A DNA stretch of 64,000 bases, taken from positions 69,501 through 133,500 of the forward strand of contig NZ_JACYFG010000006.1 in the NCBI RefSeq assembly GCF_014803405.1, in the 5' to 3' direction. The position numbers and the translations under genes are program-made. Below the pieces are notes generated by a model. That model worked only from the letters and a program-made list of their open reading frames with translations, had not been told where the DNA came from and did not search any database. This document shows positions 8,802 to 16,074 of this stretch, piece after piece. The DNA comes from Pelagicoccus enzymogenes (GTDB taxonomy: Bacteria > Verrucomicrobiota > Verrucomicrobiia > Opitutales > Opitutaceae). Position 1 is the first letter of the stretch, and every line of letters begins with the position of its first letter.

Positions 8802-9833
8802 TTATATGGGTCGAGCATTAATAGAGCCCGGCTGTTCCCTTAGATCGAGGAAAAGAAAAGGATAGCGAAGGTTCCCTCCGCTTTGTTGCAAAGCTGGCGC
8901 TTCCGCGTCGACACTCAGGGTACCGATCAAGGTGTAGCTGTAGCCACCCTCGCTTACCGTAACCTTCAAGGTGAGCACCGAAATCTGGTGCCCGAGCGGA
9001 GCCCCCTCCGGAATGTCCACCAATACGGCCGCCACATCGTCCGCGGTTGCAAAATAGTTGTCGTCGCTGGTGCCCAGCAGCCCATCGAAGCCTTTGAGAA
9101 ACTCGTCGATCGCCTGCTTGTCGAACTCGTCCAGATCCGCGATCGCCCGCAGCGCCAGAGAGGACGCGGCATTCACGTTGAGCGAATTCACTTCGTAGAC
9201 GCTGACCGCTTGCTCGAGCTGGGCGAAAACCGGTAAGGGCAAGCCGTTCTCGTCGAAGAAAAGCTCCTGAAACCCGAACAGGTAACGTAGCTCGTCGAGC
9301 GACTTGAGAACTTGGTTCGCTGGGCGAACATCCAACTCCAAAGTGCTGTACTCCCTAGACTCCGCGCCTTCGATACGGGTCTCGTCATCCGCATCGATCC
9401 AATCCAAAAGCACGTCGCTGAGCCGCGAGGAGATATCCAGCTCGAAACCGAGTTCGTCGAAGAGCAGTACCAAGGAGTCACGGTCCAAGGTATTGATGTT
9501 TACCTTGCCACTCTCGTCGATGAACTCGAACCGCACATCCAATCCTTCGCGCGGCGCAATCCCCGCGTAGTCCAGGGGGTTGCCCCAACCTTGGGAGGGA
9601 GCGTAAAGCGCGTTGTCAATCGCCTTCACGTCCGCCAGCACCGCCACGGCCACCTCCATCATCGACCACGCTTCCTTGCGCAGCTCAGCCCGCTTCACGT
9701 AGTAGCCCTCCCCCTTGATTTCCACATGAGCCTTTTCGATGAAAAGCGTCAGGGCAAAGGAGACGACCACGATCAGCACGAGCACCAGCAAAAGGACAGA
9801 TCCCCTGCAGCGGTTGGAAACGGCGGCTCTCAT
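8802..9833 (-). CDS. gspK: Minor pseudopilin GspK
   Basis: A 343-residue protein, large for a pseudopilin, as GspK is. The N-terminus has a basic head, a Gly-Ser prepilin cleavage position (NRCRG/SVLLLVLVL) and a hydrophobic helix lacking the Glu at position 5, which is a hallmark of GspK. The following segment FEFIDESGKVNINTLDRD is a strongly conserved GspK motif, and a helix-hairpin-helix-like alpha domain is inserted. GspK caps the pseudopilus tip with GspI and GspJ. The start overlaps the end of gspJ by four bases. Confidence 0.9.
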   Translation of the reverse strand: MRAAVSNRCRGSVLLLVLVLIVVVSFALTLFIEKAHVEIKGEGYYVKRAELRKEAWSMMEVAVAVLADVKAIDNALYAPSQGWGNPLDYAGIAPREGLDVRFEFIDESGKVNINTLDRDSLVLLFDELGFELDISSRLSDVLLDWIDADDETRIEGAESREYSTLELDVRPANQVLKSLDELRYLFGFQELFFDENGLPLPVFAQLEQAVSVYEVNSLNVNAASSLALRAIADLDEFDKQAIDEFLKGFDGLLGTSDDNYFATADDVAAVLVDIPEGAPLGHQISVLTLKVTVSEGGYSYTLIGTLSVDAEAPALQQSGGNLRYPFLFLDLREQPGSINARPI

Positions 9834-10492
9834 AAGATCGGCGTCCCCTCCAAGACTTTGGGCAAGATCAGCTGCCGCGCAATCTCCTCGCCCTTGAAGC
9901 GGAACTTCAAAACGATCCTTTCCGGCATCAGATAGCTGTCGTCCGCCTCCTGCAGCGGCGAAGTTTCAACCTCCCATTCCGGATTCTCCTCCTCGTAGTT
10001 GATATAGTGATACTCGATCTCCTTAACGAACGGGGAGATCAAGGTACGCCGCGGCGGATCTTCGTCGAAGGCTTCCTCCAACCGCGAGCGCCAAAGCAAA
10101 AACAGGCCTTCGTCCTCGTCGAATTCCAAGGAACACACCACGTGCGGCAATGGATGCTCCGGCCAAATCAAGGCTCCCGGGCTCTCCTTCAGCTCGAAGC
10201 TGAGGAAAGACTCGCGCGTCGTTTCGTCTCCCTCCCAATTGAACCAGAAGAGCGACTCGTTAGCGTCAGCGGAAGCGTCGTAGCGCTGGCTCGCCTTCTG
10301 AAAACTGCTCTCGATGAAGCGTGACACCCCGCGAGCATGCTTCTCGAACAGTCGCTCGTTCGAGCCGACGCCCCAGAGCTCCGCCATGCTGAACAGAAAG
10401 CTGGTCATCGAAATCACCACCATGGCGCCCAACGCCACCGCAAGCAGCACCTCCAGCAAGGTGAAGCCAGACTGTCTCGCCCTTCGCTTCAT
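9830..10492 (-). CDS. gspJ: Minor pseudopilin GspJ
   Basis: A 220-residue pseudopilin. The start is set at the ATG giving MKRRARQSGFTLLEV, so the prepilin peptidase site (SG/FTLLE) is seven residues in; the ATG overlaps the gspI stop as ATGA. The hydrophobic helix (LLEVLLAVALGAMVVISMTS) is followed by a beta-rich acidic domain. GspJ forms the tip complex with GspI and GspK. A longer frame exists upstream but would place 27 residues of unrelated sequence before the cleavage motif. Confidence 0.88.
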   Translation of the reverse strand: MKRRARQSGFTLLEVLLAVALGAMVVISMTSFLFSMAELWGVGSNERLFEKHARGVSRFIESSFQKASQRYDASADANESLFWFNWEGDETTRESFLSFELKESPGALIWPEHPLPHVVCSLEFDEDEGLFLLWRSRLEEAFDEDPPRRTLISPFVKEIEYHYINYEEENPEWEVETSPLQEADDSYLMPERIVLKFRFKGEEIARQLILPKVLEGTPIL

Positions 10493-10965
10493 TGCCTGAT
10501 GTTCAGCTGCCGATCCAGCAGCCGCTCCTTCGTTTCCGCACGCAACTCGTCCCGTTCGGTCGGCTCCGACCAACTGGGGCGCGTCAGGTAAAACTGCTCC
10601 GTCGCCTCGGTCGCCCCCTTCTCCTTGTCGTCCGGATCCAGCTCCACCGAGAGCGTTACCAAGAACAGGTCCGCCACTTGGGTGGGTTCGTACTCCACCC
10701 GCCAGCGAGCCAGGCCATGTTCGCCCGTCACGACCTCGCCGCCCTCCTCCAGTTCCTCCACGTCCGCGATCAAAAGCGCCTGACGCCGGATCGCTGCCAT
10801 ATCCTGCTCCAGCCCTTGGTTCAGGCGCGTGCCCTCGATCGCCATCAGAGTGTTGAGGTAGGTCATGGAGAAAAAGGTCACCGCCATGAAAAAAAGGGCC
10901 AAGGCCACCAGAACCTCCAACAAAGTGAAGCCACCTGAGCCAGGGCGGCTCTTACCAAGGCGCAT
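10489..10965 (-). CDS. gspI: Minor pseudopilin GspI
   Basis: A 158-residue pseudopilin with prepilin site SGG/FTLLEVLVAL. The ATG chosen follows the gspH stop directly and has GGGGA about seven bases upstream; an in-frame ATG 24 bases earlier is less likely. The size and the order H-I-J identify it. It nucleates the pseudopilus tip. Confidence 0.85.
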   Translation of the reverse strand: MRLGKSRPGSGGFTLLEVLVALALFFMAVTFFSMTYLNTLMAIEGTRLNQGLEQDMAAIRRQALLIADVEELEEGGEVVTGEHGLARWRVEYEPTQVADLFLVTLSVELDPDDKEKGATEATEQFYLTRPSWSEPTERDELRAETKERLLDRQLNIRQ

Positions 10966-10966
10966 T

Positions 10967-11497
10967 CTAGATCCCCGCTGCATTTTCATTCGGGTTCACC
11001 AGCTGCACTCCCGTCCACGGGTCCATCTGAAAACGCGTCTCGAAATCCGCGATCCTCATCGACACTTCGTAAGGGGAGCAGGTCCCGTCGGGAAAAAAGC
11101 CGACCTTAACGATTTCCCGCTTCTGCACCAATTGCCCCGCGATCAAAACGTAGCTGTTCTCAGGAGCGATCTCCTCGAACAGTACCTCTATCTCCAGCTC
11201 CACCGGAGACTCGATCTCCACCGGAAAAGCTTCCGTAGCTCCCCCCGAGACGACGAGAAACTGTCGCCCCTCCGGATCCCACTCCAAGTAGTGGGCCTGC
11301 TGCTTGAAGACCGCGTTGGTGCGAGCGGACTCCACTGCCCGCCAATACTCTCGTTCCAAGGTCTCCATCTCCCCGTCCTTCATGAGCGAGTCGATATTGA
11401 GCACGAAGACTGTGGAAAACAGGCCGATGAGAGCCAGCACCAGCAGCAGCTCGAACAAAGTGAAGCCTCTGCGGCTGACTCCTGAAAATCGCGTCAT
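10967..11497 (-). CDS. gspH: Minor pseudopilin GspH-like
   Basis: A 176-residue pseudopilin with prepilin site RRG/FTLFELLLVLALIGL, followed by a typical GspH/FimT beta domain. It stands between gspG and gspI. Note Phe rather than Met or Ile at position 4 of the mature protein; Glu5 is present. It probably joins the major pilin to the tip complex. Confidence 0.85.
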   Translation of the reverse strand: MTRFSGVSRRGFTLFELLLVLALIGLFSTVFVLNIDSLMKDGEMETLEREYWRAVESARTNAVFKQQAHYLEWDPEGRQFLVVSGGATEAFPVEIESPVELEIEVLFEEIAPENSYVLIAGQLVQKREIVKVGFFPDGTCSPYEVSMRIADFETRFQMDPWTGVQLVNPNENAAGI

Positions 11498-11533
11498 GCA
11501 AGCCTTCTCGGCAAGGCCTCCTCCAACGGGGGC

Positions 11534-11971
11534 CTACTGCTTCCAGTTACCAATGTCGTCGCCCGACTCCACGCCATCTTCGCCCAGCGAGTAGAGATCG
11601 TAGCTGCCTTGGTTTTTGGTCCCCGGGTACTGGTACTTGAAATCGCGTTGCCAAGCGTCGACCAAGGCTTCCTCGTCCTTCACATAGGGCCCGCGCCAGC
11701 GCCCACGGTCGTTGCCCGGCTTCGTCCAGAGCGCCTGCAAGCCCTGCTCCGTGGTCGGGTAGCTGCCGGTGTCGGTCATGTACTTGAAAAGCGGCACGCT
11801 CAAGGAATCCTTGATCTTCATCTTGGTCATCTTGACCTTCTGGTCTCCGAAGATACCGCCCGCATTGACAACCACGACCGATACCAGAAGTCCGATCAAT
11901 CCCAGAACCAACAAGATTTCCATCAAGGTGAAACCGGACTTCTTACGGCGAGAGCTATTTCTACTTTTCAT
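11534..11971 (-). CDS. gspG: Major pseudopilin GspG
   Basis: A 145-residue protein with prepilin site KKSG/FTLMEILLVLGLIGLL. The GspG-specific C-terminal block has TGSYPTTEQGLQALW, WRGPYVKDE and a final YDLYSLGEDG segment contributing calcium ligands. The ATG giving MKSRNSSRRKK is chosen because it leaves a normal short basic leader; the open frame extends 41 codons further without pilin character. It is first in the operon, so the main promoter should lie in the region just upstream. A GGAACGTTCC palindrome is present there (12009-12018). Confidence 0.95.
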   Translation of the reverse strand: MKSRNSSRRKKSGFTLMEILLVLGLIGLLVSVVVVNAGGIFGDQKVKMTKMKIKDSLSVPLFKYMTDTGSYPTTEQGLQALWTKPGNDRGRWRGPYVKDEEALVDAWQRDFKYQYPGTKNQGSYDLYSLGEDGVESGDDIGNWKQ

Positions 11972-12167
11972 ACAACAAATATAGATTCTAGGGGGTTGGG
12001 ATTGTCTCGGAACGTTCCAAACGGAAGCGAATCCCGTGTAAAGTGTTAACAGACCGACCGCTTTGCAACAATGTTGCGCGCCACTCGAGAACACGCCACT
12101 TTCTCACACATCCTTTAAGAACTCAGACAAACAACCTTATTCCAGAAAAGCGCCAGCGCCTACTCCC

Positions 12168-12872
12168 ATGAGCGACGAAAATCCACTCCCCCACGATCCT
12201 CTCTCCCTTGTCGAAACCCGCATCCTCGGCTGCCTCATCGAGAAAGAGGCCACCACGCCCGACATCTATCCCCTTACTCTCAATAGCCTCGTCAACGCCT
12301 GCAACCAGAAGAGCAACCGCGCTCCCGTGCTCGAGCTCGACGACGAAGCCGTCTCCGCCGGCCTGGAGTCCCTCCGCCACAAGCGACTCGCCCTGCTCGT
12401 CACCCAGACCGCCTCCCGCGTCGCCAAGTTCAAGCACAGCCTAGACAACCACTACCCCTTGCCCAATCCCCAGGCAGCCATCCTCGCAGAGCTGCTCCTG
12501 CGCGGCCCGCAAACCGCCGGCGAGCTTCGCACCCGTTGCGAGCGCATGAGCCACTTCGAAGACCTGGATGCCATGCGCGACGAGATCGAGCAACTCATGG
12601 CTCGAGCGACACCATTGGTGGTGGAGCTCCCTCGCCAACCCGGCAAAAAGGACGCCCGCTACGCCCAGCTCCTTTCCGGCCCCATCGACCTTGAAGCCCT
12701 CGCCACTCCAGCGACCTCGTCCAGCGCACCCGTCAAGGTCGACGTCTCCATGACCCTTCCAGCGGAGGCCGAGGCTCGCATCGCCGCCCTTGAAACAACC
12801 GTCGCCGAGCAAGCGTCCGCCATCGCAGCCCTCCGCGAAGAGCTCGCCGCCTTCCGTTCCCAGTTCGAGTAG
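12168..12872 (+). CDS. YceH family (DUF480) protein
   Basis: A 234-residue protein with the diagnostic YceH opening: LSLVETRILGCLIEKEATTP, then YPLTLNSLVNACNQKSNR. Two winged-helix domains (about residues 15-95 and 105-185) are followed by an Ala/Glu coiled coil at the C-terminus (LEERIAAL-like pattern near 200-230). The family is widespread in bacteria and its function is not well established; the folds suggest DNA or protein binding. The ATG giving MSDENPLPHDP is preferred; an upstream extension of 35 codons shows no conserved sequence. It is transcribed divergently from the secretion operon. Confidence 0.9.
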   Translation: MSDENPLPHDPLSLVETRILGCLIEKEATTPDIYPLTLNSLVNACNQKSNRAPVLELDDEAVSAGLESLRHKRLALLVTQTASRVAKFKHSLDNHYPLPNPQAAILAELLLRGPQTAGELRTRCERMSHFEDLDAMRDEIEQLMARATPLVVELPRQPGKKDARYAQLLSGPIDLEALATPATSSSAPVKVDVSMTLPAEAEARIAALETTVAEQASAIAALREELAAFRSQFE

Positions 12873-12948
12873 CCGGCAACTTCCCCGTTTCCCTCGACTC
12901 GCTCCCGCTCCTCTAAGAGCGCCTAGCTGCCGGACCCTAGGCAAAAAC

Positions 12949-12975
12949 GGTCCGCTTTGCGGAAAAAGCGGAACC
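12949..12975. other. Hairpin between the yceH-like gene and the following gene
   Basis: TCCGCTTT and AAAGCGGA form an 8-bp stem around a GCGGAA loop, extended by GG/CC across one bulged base. There is no T tract on the + strand, so it may be an attenuated terminator or a leader structure. The remainder of the 214-bp gap shows nothing clear. Confidence 0.4.
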
Positions 12976-13086
12976 TTTCTGCCGATTTCCCACAGGGACA
13001 TTTTTTCCGTTCGCAGTATTTCCGTTGCTATTCAGCGACTTACATAAGTTGGCACGGCCGTAGCTAAGTTTGGCGCCGTAATCCTT

Positions 13087-13689
13087 ATGATCGCATCGAT
13101 GAAAGTGACAGAAAGAGCGCAGGAGCGCTGGGACGCCATAGTGACGCGTTTCCGCCACGCCTGTATCCTCCACCGTGACGGCAAGGAGTGGGAATCGCGT
13201 CGCATCATCAAAGAGGAGCTCCCTCCCCTCATCAAGCAGTGGATGCAGATGCTGCCCTCCGGCCTCAAAGAGGACGCCAAGGCCGACCTGCGGGACATGT
13301 TCACCCGCGAACAAAGCATCGTCGACCAAGGCCAGAAACTGCAAAGACTTTTCAAGGAAACCCTCGTCAAGCGCATCATCCCGCAGGTCGAGGAACGCAT
13401 CGCTGCCAAGTACCGCTCCCTCTACGTCACCAAGATGGAGCAGCAAAAGGCCAAGCGGCAAGAAGAGCTCTCCGGCTCCTGGGTACGCCCCAGCTACAGC
13501 GACGCGAAAAAGCCCACCACCTTCGGCTTCCAGAACGGCGACCGCCGCGTGAAGCTCGGAGACGTCAGCGAAATGATCGACGCCCTGCAAGGCGCCGACA
13601 ACGAAATCCTCGCCGACTCTATCCTCTCACTCGACGACATCGTGCAAGAAATGAACAACGCCCAGATCGATCCTATTCTCAAAGGCTAG
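13087..13689 (+). CDS. Uncharacterised helical protein, partner of the MamK-like gene
   Basis: A 200-residue protein I do not recognise. It is soluble, highly charged and predicted largely helical, with long Glu/Lys/Arg-rich stretches (residues 60-130) compatible with coiled coils and no membrane segment or signal peptide. A basic central part (KMEQQKAKRQEEL) is followed by an acidic C-terminal helix (about 155-195). It ends 54 bp before the actin-like gene on the same strand, and a terminator follows that gene, so the two probably form one transcription unit. That makes an accessory role on the filament plausible (inference). Two in-frame ATGs, four codons apart, could each be the start. Confidence 0.8.
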   Translation: MIASMKVTERAQERWDAIVTRFRHACILHRDGKEWESRRIIKEELPPLIKQWMQMLPSGLKEDAKADLRDMFTREQSIVDQGQKLQRLFKETLVKRIIPQVEERIAAKYRSLYVTKMEQQKAKRQEELSGSWVRPSYSDAKKPTTFGFQNGDRRVKLGDVSEMIDALQGADNEILADSILSLDDIVQEMNNAQIDPILKG

Positions 13690-13743
13690 TTCCTGCCGCG
13701 AGGTCCCCTGCATCAACAACACGAAATCTAACCGACCACAAAA

Positions 13744-14862
13744 ATGAGTATCACAACATCCAAAACCGCACCCAAGAAGACCAAAGCGAAGGAGACCGAA
13801 CAGGAACTCCTTCTTGTCGGGCTCGACCTCGGCACCAATACCACCTGCGTTCAAGTAGCCAAGCCCACCACCGGAAAAGTCGTAGCCTCCGAGCTCATCC
13901 CTTCCATCGTCGGCTACACCACCGAAGGCATTCTCCCAGGCATCATCCCTGGCGACGCGACCGCCCTCTACGGACAGCTCGCGCTCAAGTACAAGCTTCA
14001 CCTCAACCTCATCCAGCCCCTGCGCGACGGCATCATCGCCGACATGGACGCAGCCCGCGACTTCCTCGTACACCTTAAGGAAACCGCCGGAATCTCCCCC
14101 GACGCAGAAGTCCGCGCCGTGATCGGCATGCCGGCAAACGCCGATTCAGAGGCGCTTGAAAACACACGCCTCGCCGTCACCGGCATCTTCGACAAGGTCA
14201 TCCTCATCCCCGAGCCCTTCCTCGCCGCTCTTGGCAGCCGCGACGATTCCCAGCTCGTGAAGGCCGACTACGTCGACCCCGTCTGCAACTCTCTCTTCGT
14301 GGACATCGGCGCCGGCTCCACCGACGTCTGCCTCATCCAAGGCTACTATCCGTCCGCAGAGGACCAAATCTCCTTCGCCTTCGCAGGCGACGCCGTCGAC
14401 GAAGCCATCCAAGCATCGCTTCTCAACAAGTATCCAGACAGCCAGATCTCCATAGCCAAGTGCCGCGAGATCAAGGAAAAGCACTCTTTCGTACAGGGAG
14501 CCACCCAGCACGCGACCCACCCCGTCATGATCAGCGGCAAGATCAAGCAGCTCGAAGTGTCCGACGCCGTCGGCACAGCCTGCGACACCTTGCTCAAGAA
14601 GATTTACGATGCGGTCCGCAACCTCATCATCAAGGCCGATCCCGACAGCATCCCCGACCTCCTGCAAAACATCATCATCACCGGTGGCGGCAGCATGATC
14701 AAGGGACTCGACGCAGCCCTCCAGAAACTTCTCACCGAGGAAGGCTTCGAAGGTTGCAAGGTCACCAGCGTAGGCGAGGACTACAAGGTCCGCGTCGCGA
14801 CCGGCGCCATCACTGCGGCCTTCCAGGCCAAGGAACGCCAGTGGCAAACACTGCTCCGCTGA
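13744..14862 (+). CDS. MamK-like bacterial actin
   Basis: A 372-residue actin-superfamily ATPase. Phosphate-1 motif GLDLGTNTT is at residues 26-34, phosphate-2 VDIGAGSTD at 186-194, and the adenosine motif ITGGGSMIKGL at 312-322. Beyond the generic actin fold it matches MamK of magnetosome bacteria (recalled from memory) in several stretches: PLRDGIIADMDAARDFLVHL, the VIGMPA block, a PEDQ/AEDQ motif after phosphate 2, a CREIKEKHSFV block and LQNIIITGGGS. It is unlike MreB, ParM or FtsA. A basic 20-residue N-terminal tail precedes the fold. It lies outside any recognisable magnetosome cluster. The likely role is a cytoplasmic filament that positions some structure, with the preceding gene as partner. 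Confidence 0.85.
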   Translation: MSITTSKTAPKKTKAKETEQELLLVGLDLGTNTTCVQVAKPTTGKVVASELIPSIVGYTTEGILPGIIPGDATALYGQLALKYKLHLNLIQPLRDGIIADMDAARDFLVHLKETAGISPDAEVRAVIGMPANADSEALENTRLAVTGIFDKVILIPEPFLAALGSRDDSQLVKADYVDPVCNSLFVDIGAGSTDVCLIQGYYPSAEDQISFAFAGDAVDEAIQASLLNKYPDSQISIAKCREIKEKHSFVQGATQHATHPVMISGKIKQLEVSDAVGTACDTLLKKIYDAVRNLIIKADPDSIPDLLQNIIITGGGSMIKGLDAALQKLLTEEGFEGCKVTSVGEDYKVRVATGAITAAFQAKERQWQTLLR

Positions 14863-14933
14863 GACACTTTTTAGGTAGTAAGAAGAAAAGGTAGCAATAC
14901 CGCCCCTCACATTTTGTGGTGCAGGAATAGGAT

Positions 14934-14967
14934 GGCGGGCTCTGGGAAACTGGGGCCCGCCTTTTTT
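14934..14967 (+). terminator. Rho-independent terminator after the MamK-like gene
   Basis: GGCGGGC pairs with GCCCGCC around a 14-base loop and is followed immediately by TTTTTT. It lies 72 bp after the actin-like stop codon and closes the two-gene unit. Confidence 0.9.
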
Positions 14968-15256
14968 CGCGTCCGCGGCTCCCTTCTCGCTTTCAAAAAA
15001 CAGAGGCTAGGCCATGAGAAATAGCCCCTACTTCAATGCCGGCCGCCCTTTACCAAGAAATTTACGACCGCTTCGCTCCGCTGAGGAATCCCCCTTAAAC
15101 TCCCGTAATTAGACGGGCTATCCACTATCAGGCTCAGCCGGGACTCCGCAAAATCCCATCCCCGTAGAGCCATAGACTCCAAGGATCCTGCGCATTGGCG
15201 CTTAAGAAAAAGTTCCTCAGTCCGTAACACAAAGGAGCAAAAGGAAAACTCTCATA
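14968..15256. other. Intergenic region before the response regulator gene
   Basis: Part of a 394-bp stretch without a convincing gene. Short frames on both strands lack codon bias or recognisable motifs. It must hold the promoter of the response regulator, but I could not pick out confident -35/-10 boxes. The last bases AAAGGAGCAAAAGG upstream of the ATG offer a reasonable ribosome-binding site. Confidence 0.5.
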
Positions 15257-15895
15257 ATGAAAAGCGTCGTAATAATTGAAGATCAAACCGCAATCCGAGA
15301 AATGGTCTCTGAGTTCATCTCCATGCTTCCGGGCTACGAGATAGTGGGCTCTTTCGGGACCGGAGAAGAAGGATTGCAAGGGTGTATTAAGCTAAAGCCC
15401 GAGACCGTTATCCTCGACGTCGGCCTTCCTGAGCTCAGCGGAACAGAAGTTCTGCGTGGCCTGACCCTGCATGTCCCCGGTGTTAAAGTCCTCGTATTCT
15501 CCGGAAGAGCGAGTTCCGCGAACATCCGCGAACTGCTGTCGGCCGGAGCCCAAGGATACGTCGACAAGATGGACGGATTCGACGAGTTCAAGAAGGCTCT
15601 CGATATCATCTCCGGCGGAGGCACTTTCATCGGTCCGAAGATGGCCAGCGTCATGCGCTCGCTCATCCTCAACCCCGATGCCGCCTCCAGCGAAATCCCC
15701 CTTTCCGATCGCGAAAAGCAAATCTTGCAGCTCGTGGCCGAGTCGTTCTCCACCAAGGAGATCGCATCCCGCTTGAACATCTCCGTTCGCACCGTGGACA
15801 ACCACCGCACGAACATCATGCGCAAGCTCAACCTGCACGACGTAGCCGCCCTCACCCGCTACGCCATCAAGCACGAGCTCATCTCGCTCACTTGA
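15257..15895 (+). CDS. NarL/FixJ-type response regulator
   Basis: A 212-residue two-domain regulator. The receiver domain (1-120) has the acidic pair ED at residues 8-9, the phospho-acceptor Asp in VILDVGLP (about residue 54) and the conserved Lys in YVDKMD. The LuxR-type HTH (about 147-205) shows LSDREKQILQLVAESFSTKEIA and SVRTVDNHRTNIMRKL. It binds DNA on phosphorylation. It is followed 179 bp later by a hybrid histidine kinase on the same strand, a likely cognate partner, though the kinase carries its own receiver. Confidence 0.95.
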   Translation: MKSVVIIEDQTAIREMVSEFISMLPGYEIVGSFGTGEEGLQGCIKLKPETVILDVGLPELSGTEVLRGLTLHVPGVKVLVFSGRASSANIRELLSAGAQGYVDKMDGFDEFKKALDIISGGGTFIGPKMASVMRSLILNPDAASSEIPLSDREKQILQLVAESFSTKEIASRLNISVRTVDNHRTNIMRKLNLHDVAALTRYAIKHELISLT

Positions 15896-16074
15896 CCGCA
15901 GGCCGAACACAAAAACCTATTCCACTCAAAGCACCGCCGACGCGGTAGGCCATGACGGCCACCTGTCGATGGACTTTTTCAACAGCCGCGACCGGGTCCC
16001 TATCCCCGATCGCGGCGCTGAGCTAAAAGGACTTAGCTCATTTTCCCACCAAGCACTACCCACGGACGGACAGA

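Noticed and set aside
1230-11971. The secretion locus as type IV pilus genes
   Set aside because: There is a GspG with the calcium-site C-terminus, a GspK tip protein and no pilT or pilM-type set, so type II secretion is favoured.
13744-14862. Assignment of the actin-like gene as MreB or ParM
   Set aside because: MreB-specific motifs and the mreC/mreD context are missing, while MamK-like blocks are present.
14146-14910. Minus-strand open frame opposite the MamK-like gene
   Set aside because: Mirror frame of a well-supported actin gene; composition typical of antisense of GC-rich coding DNA.
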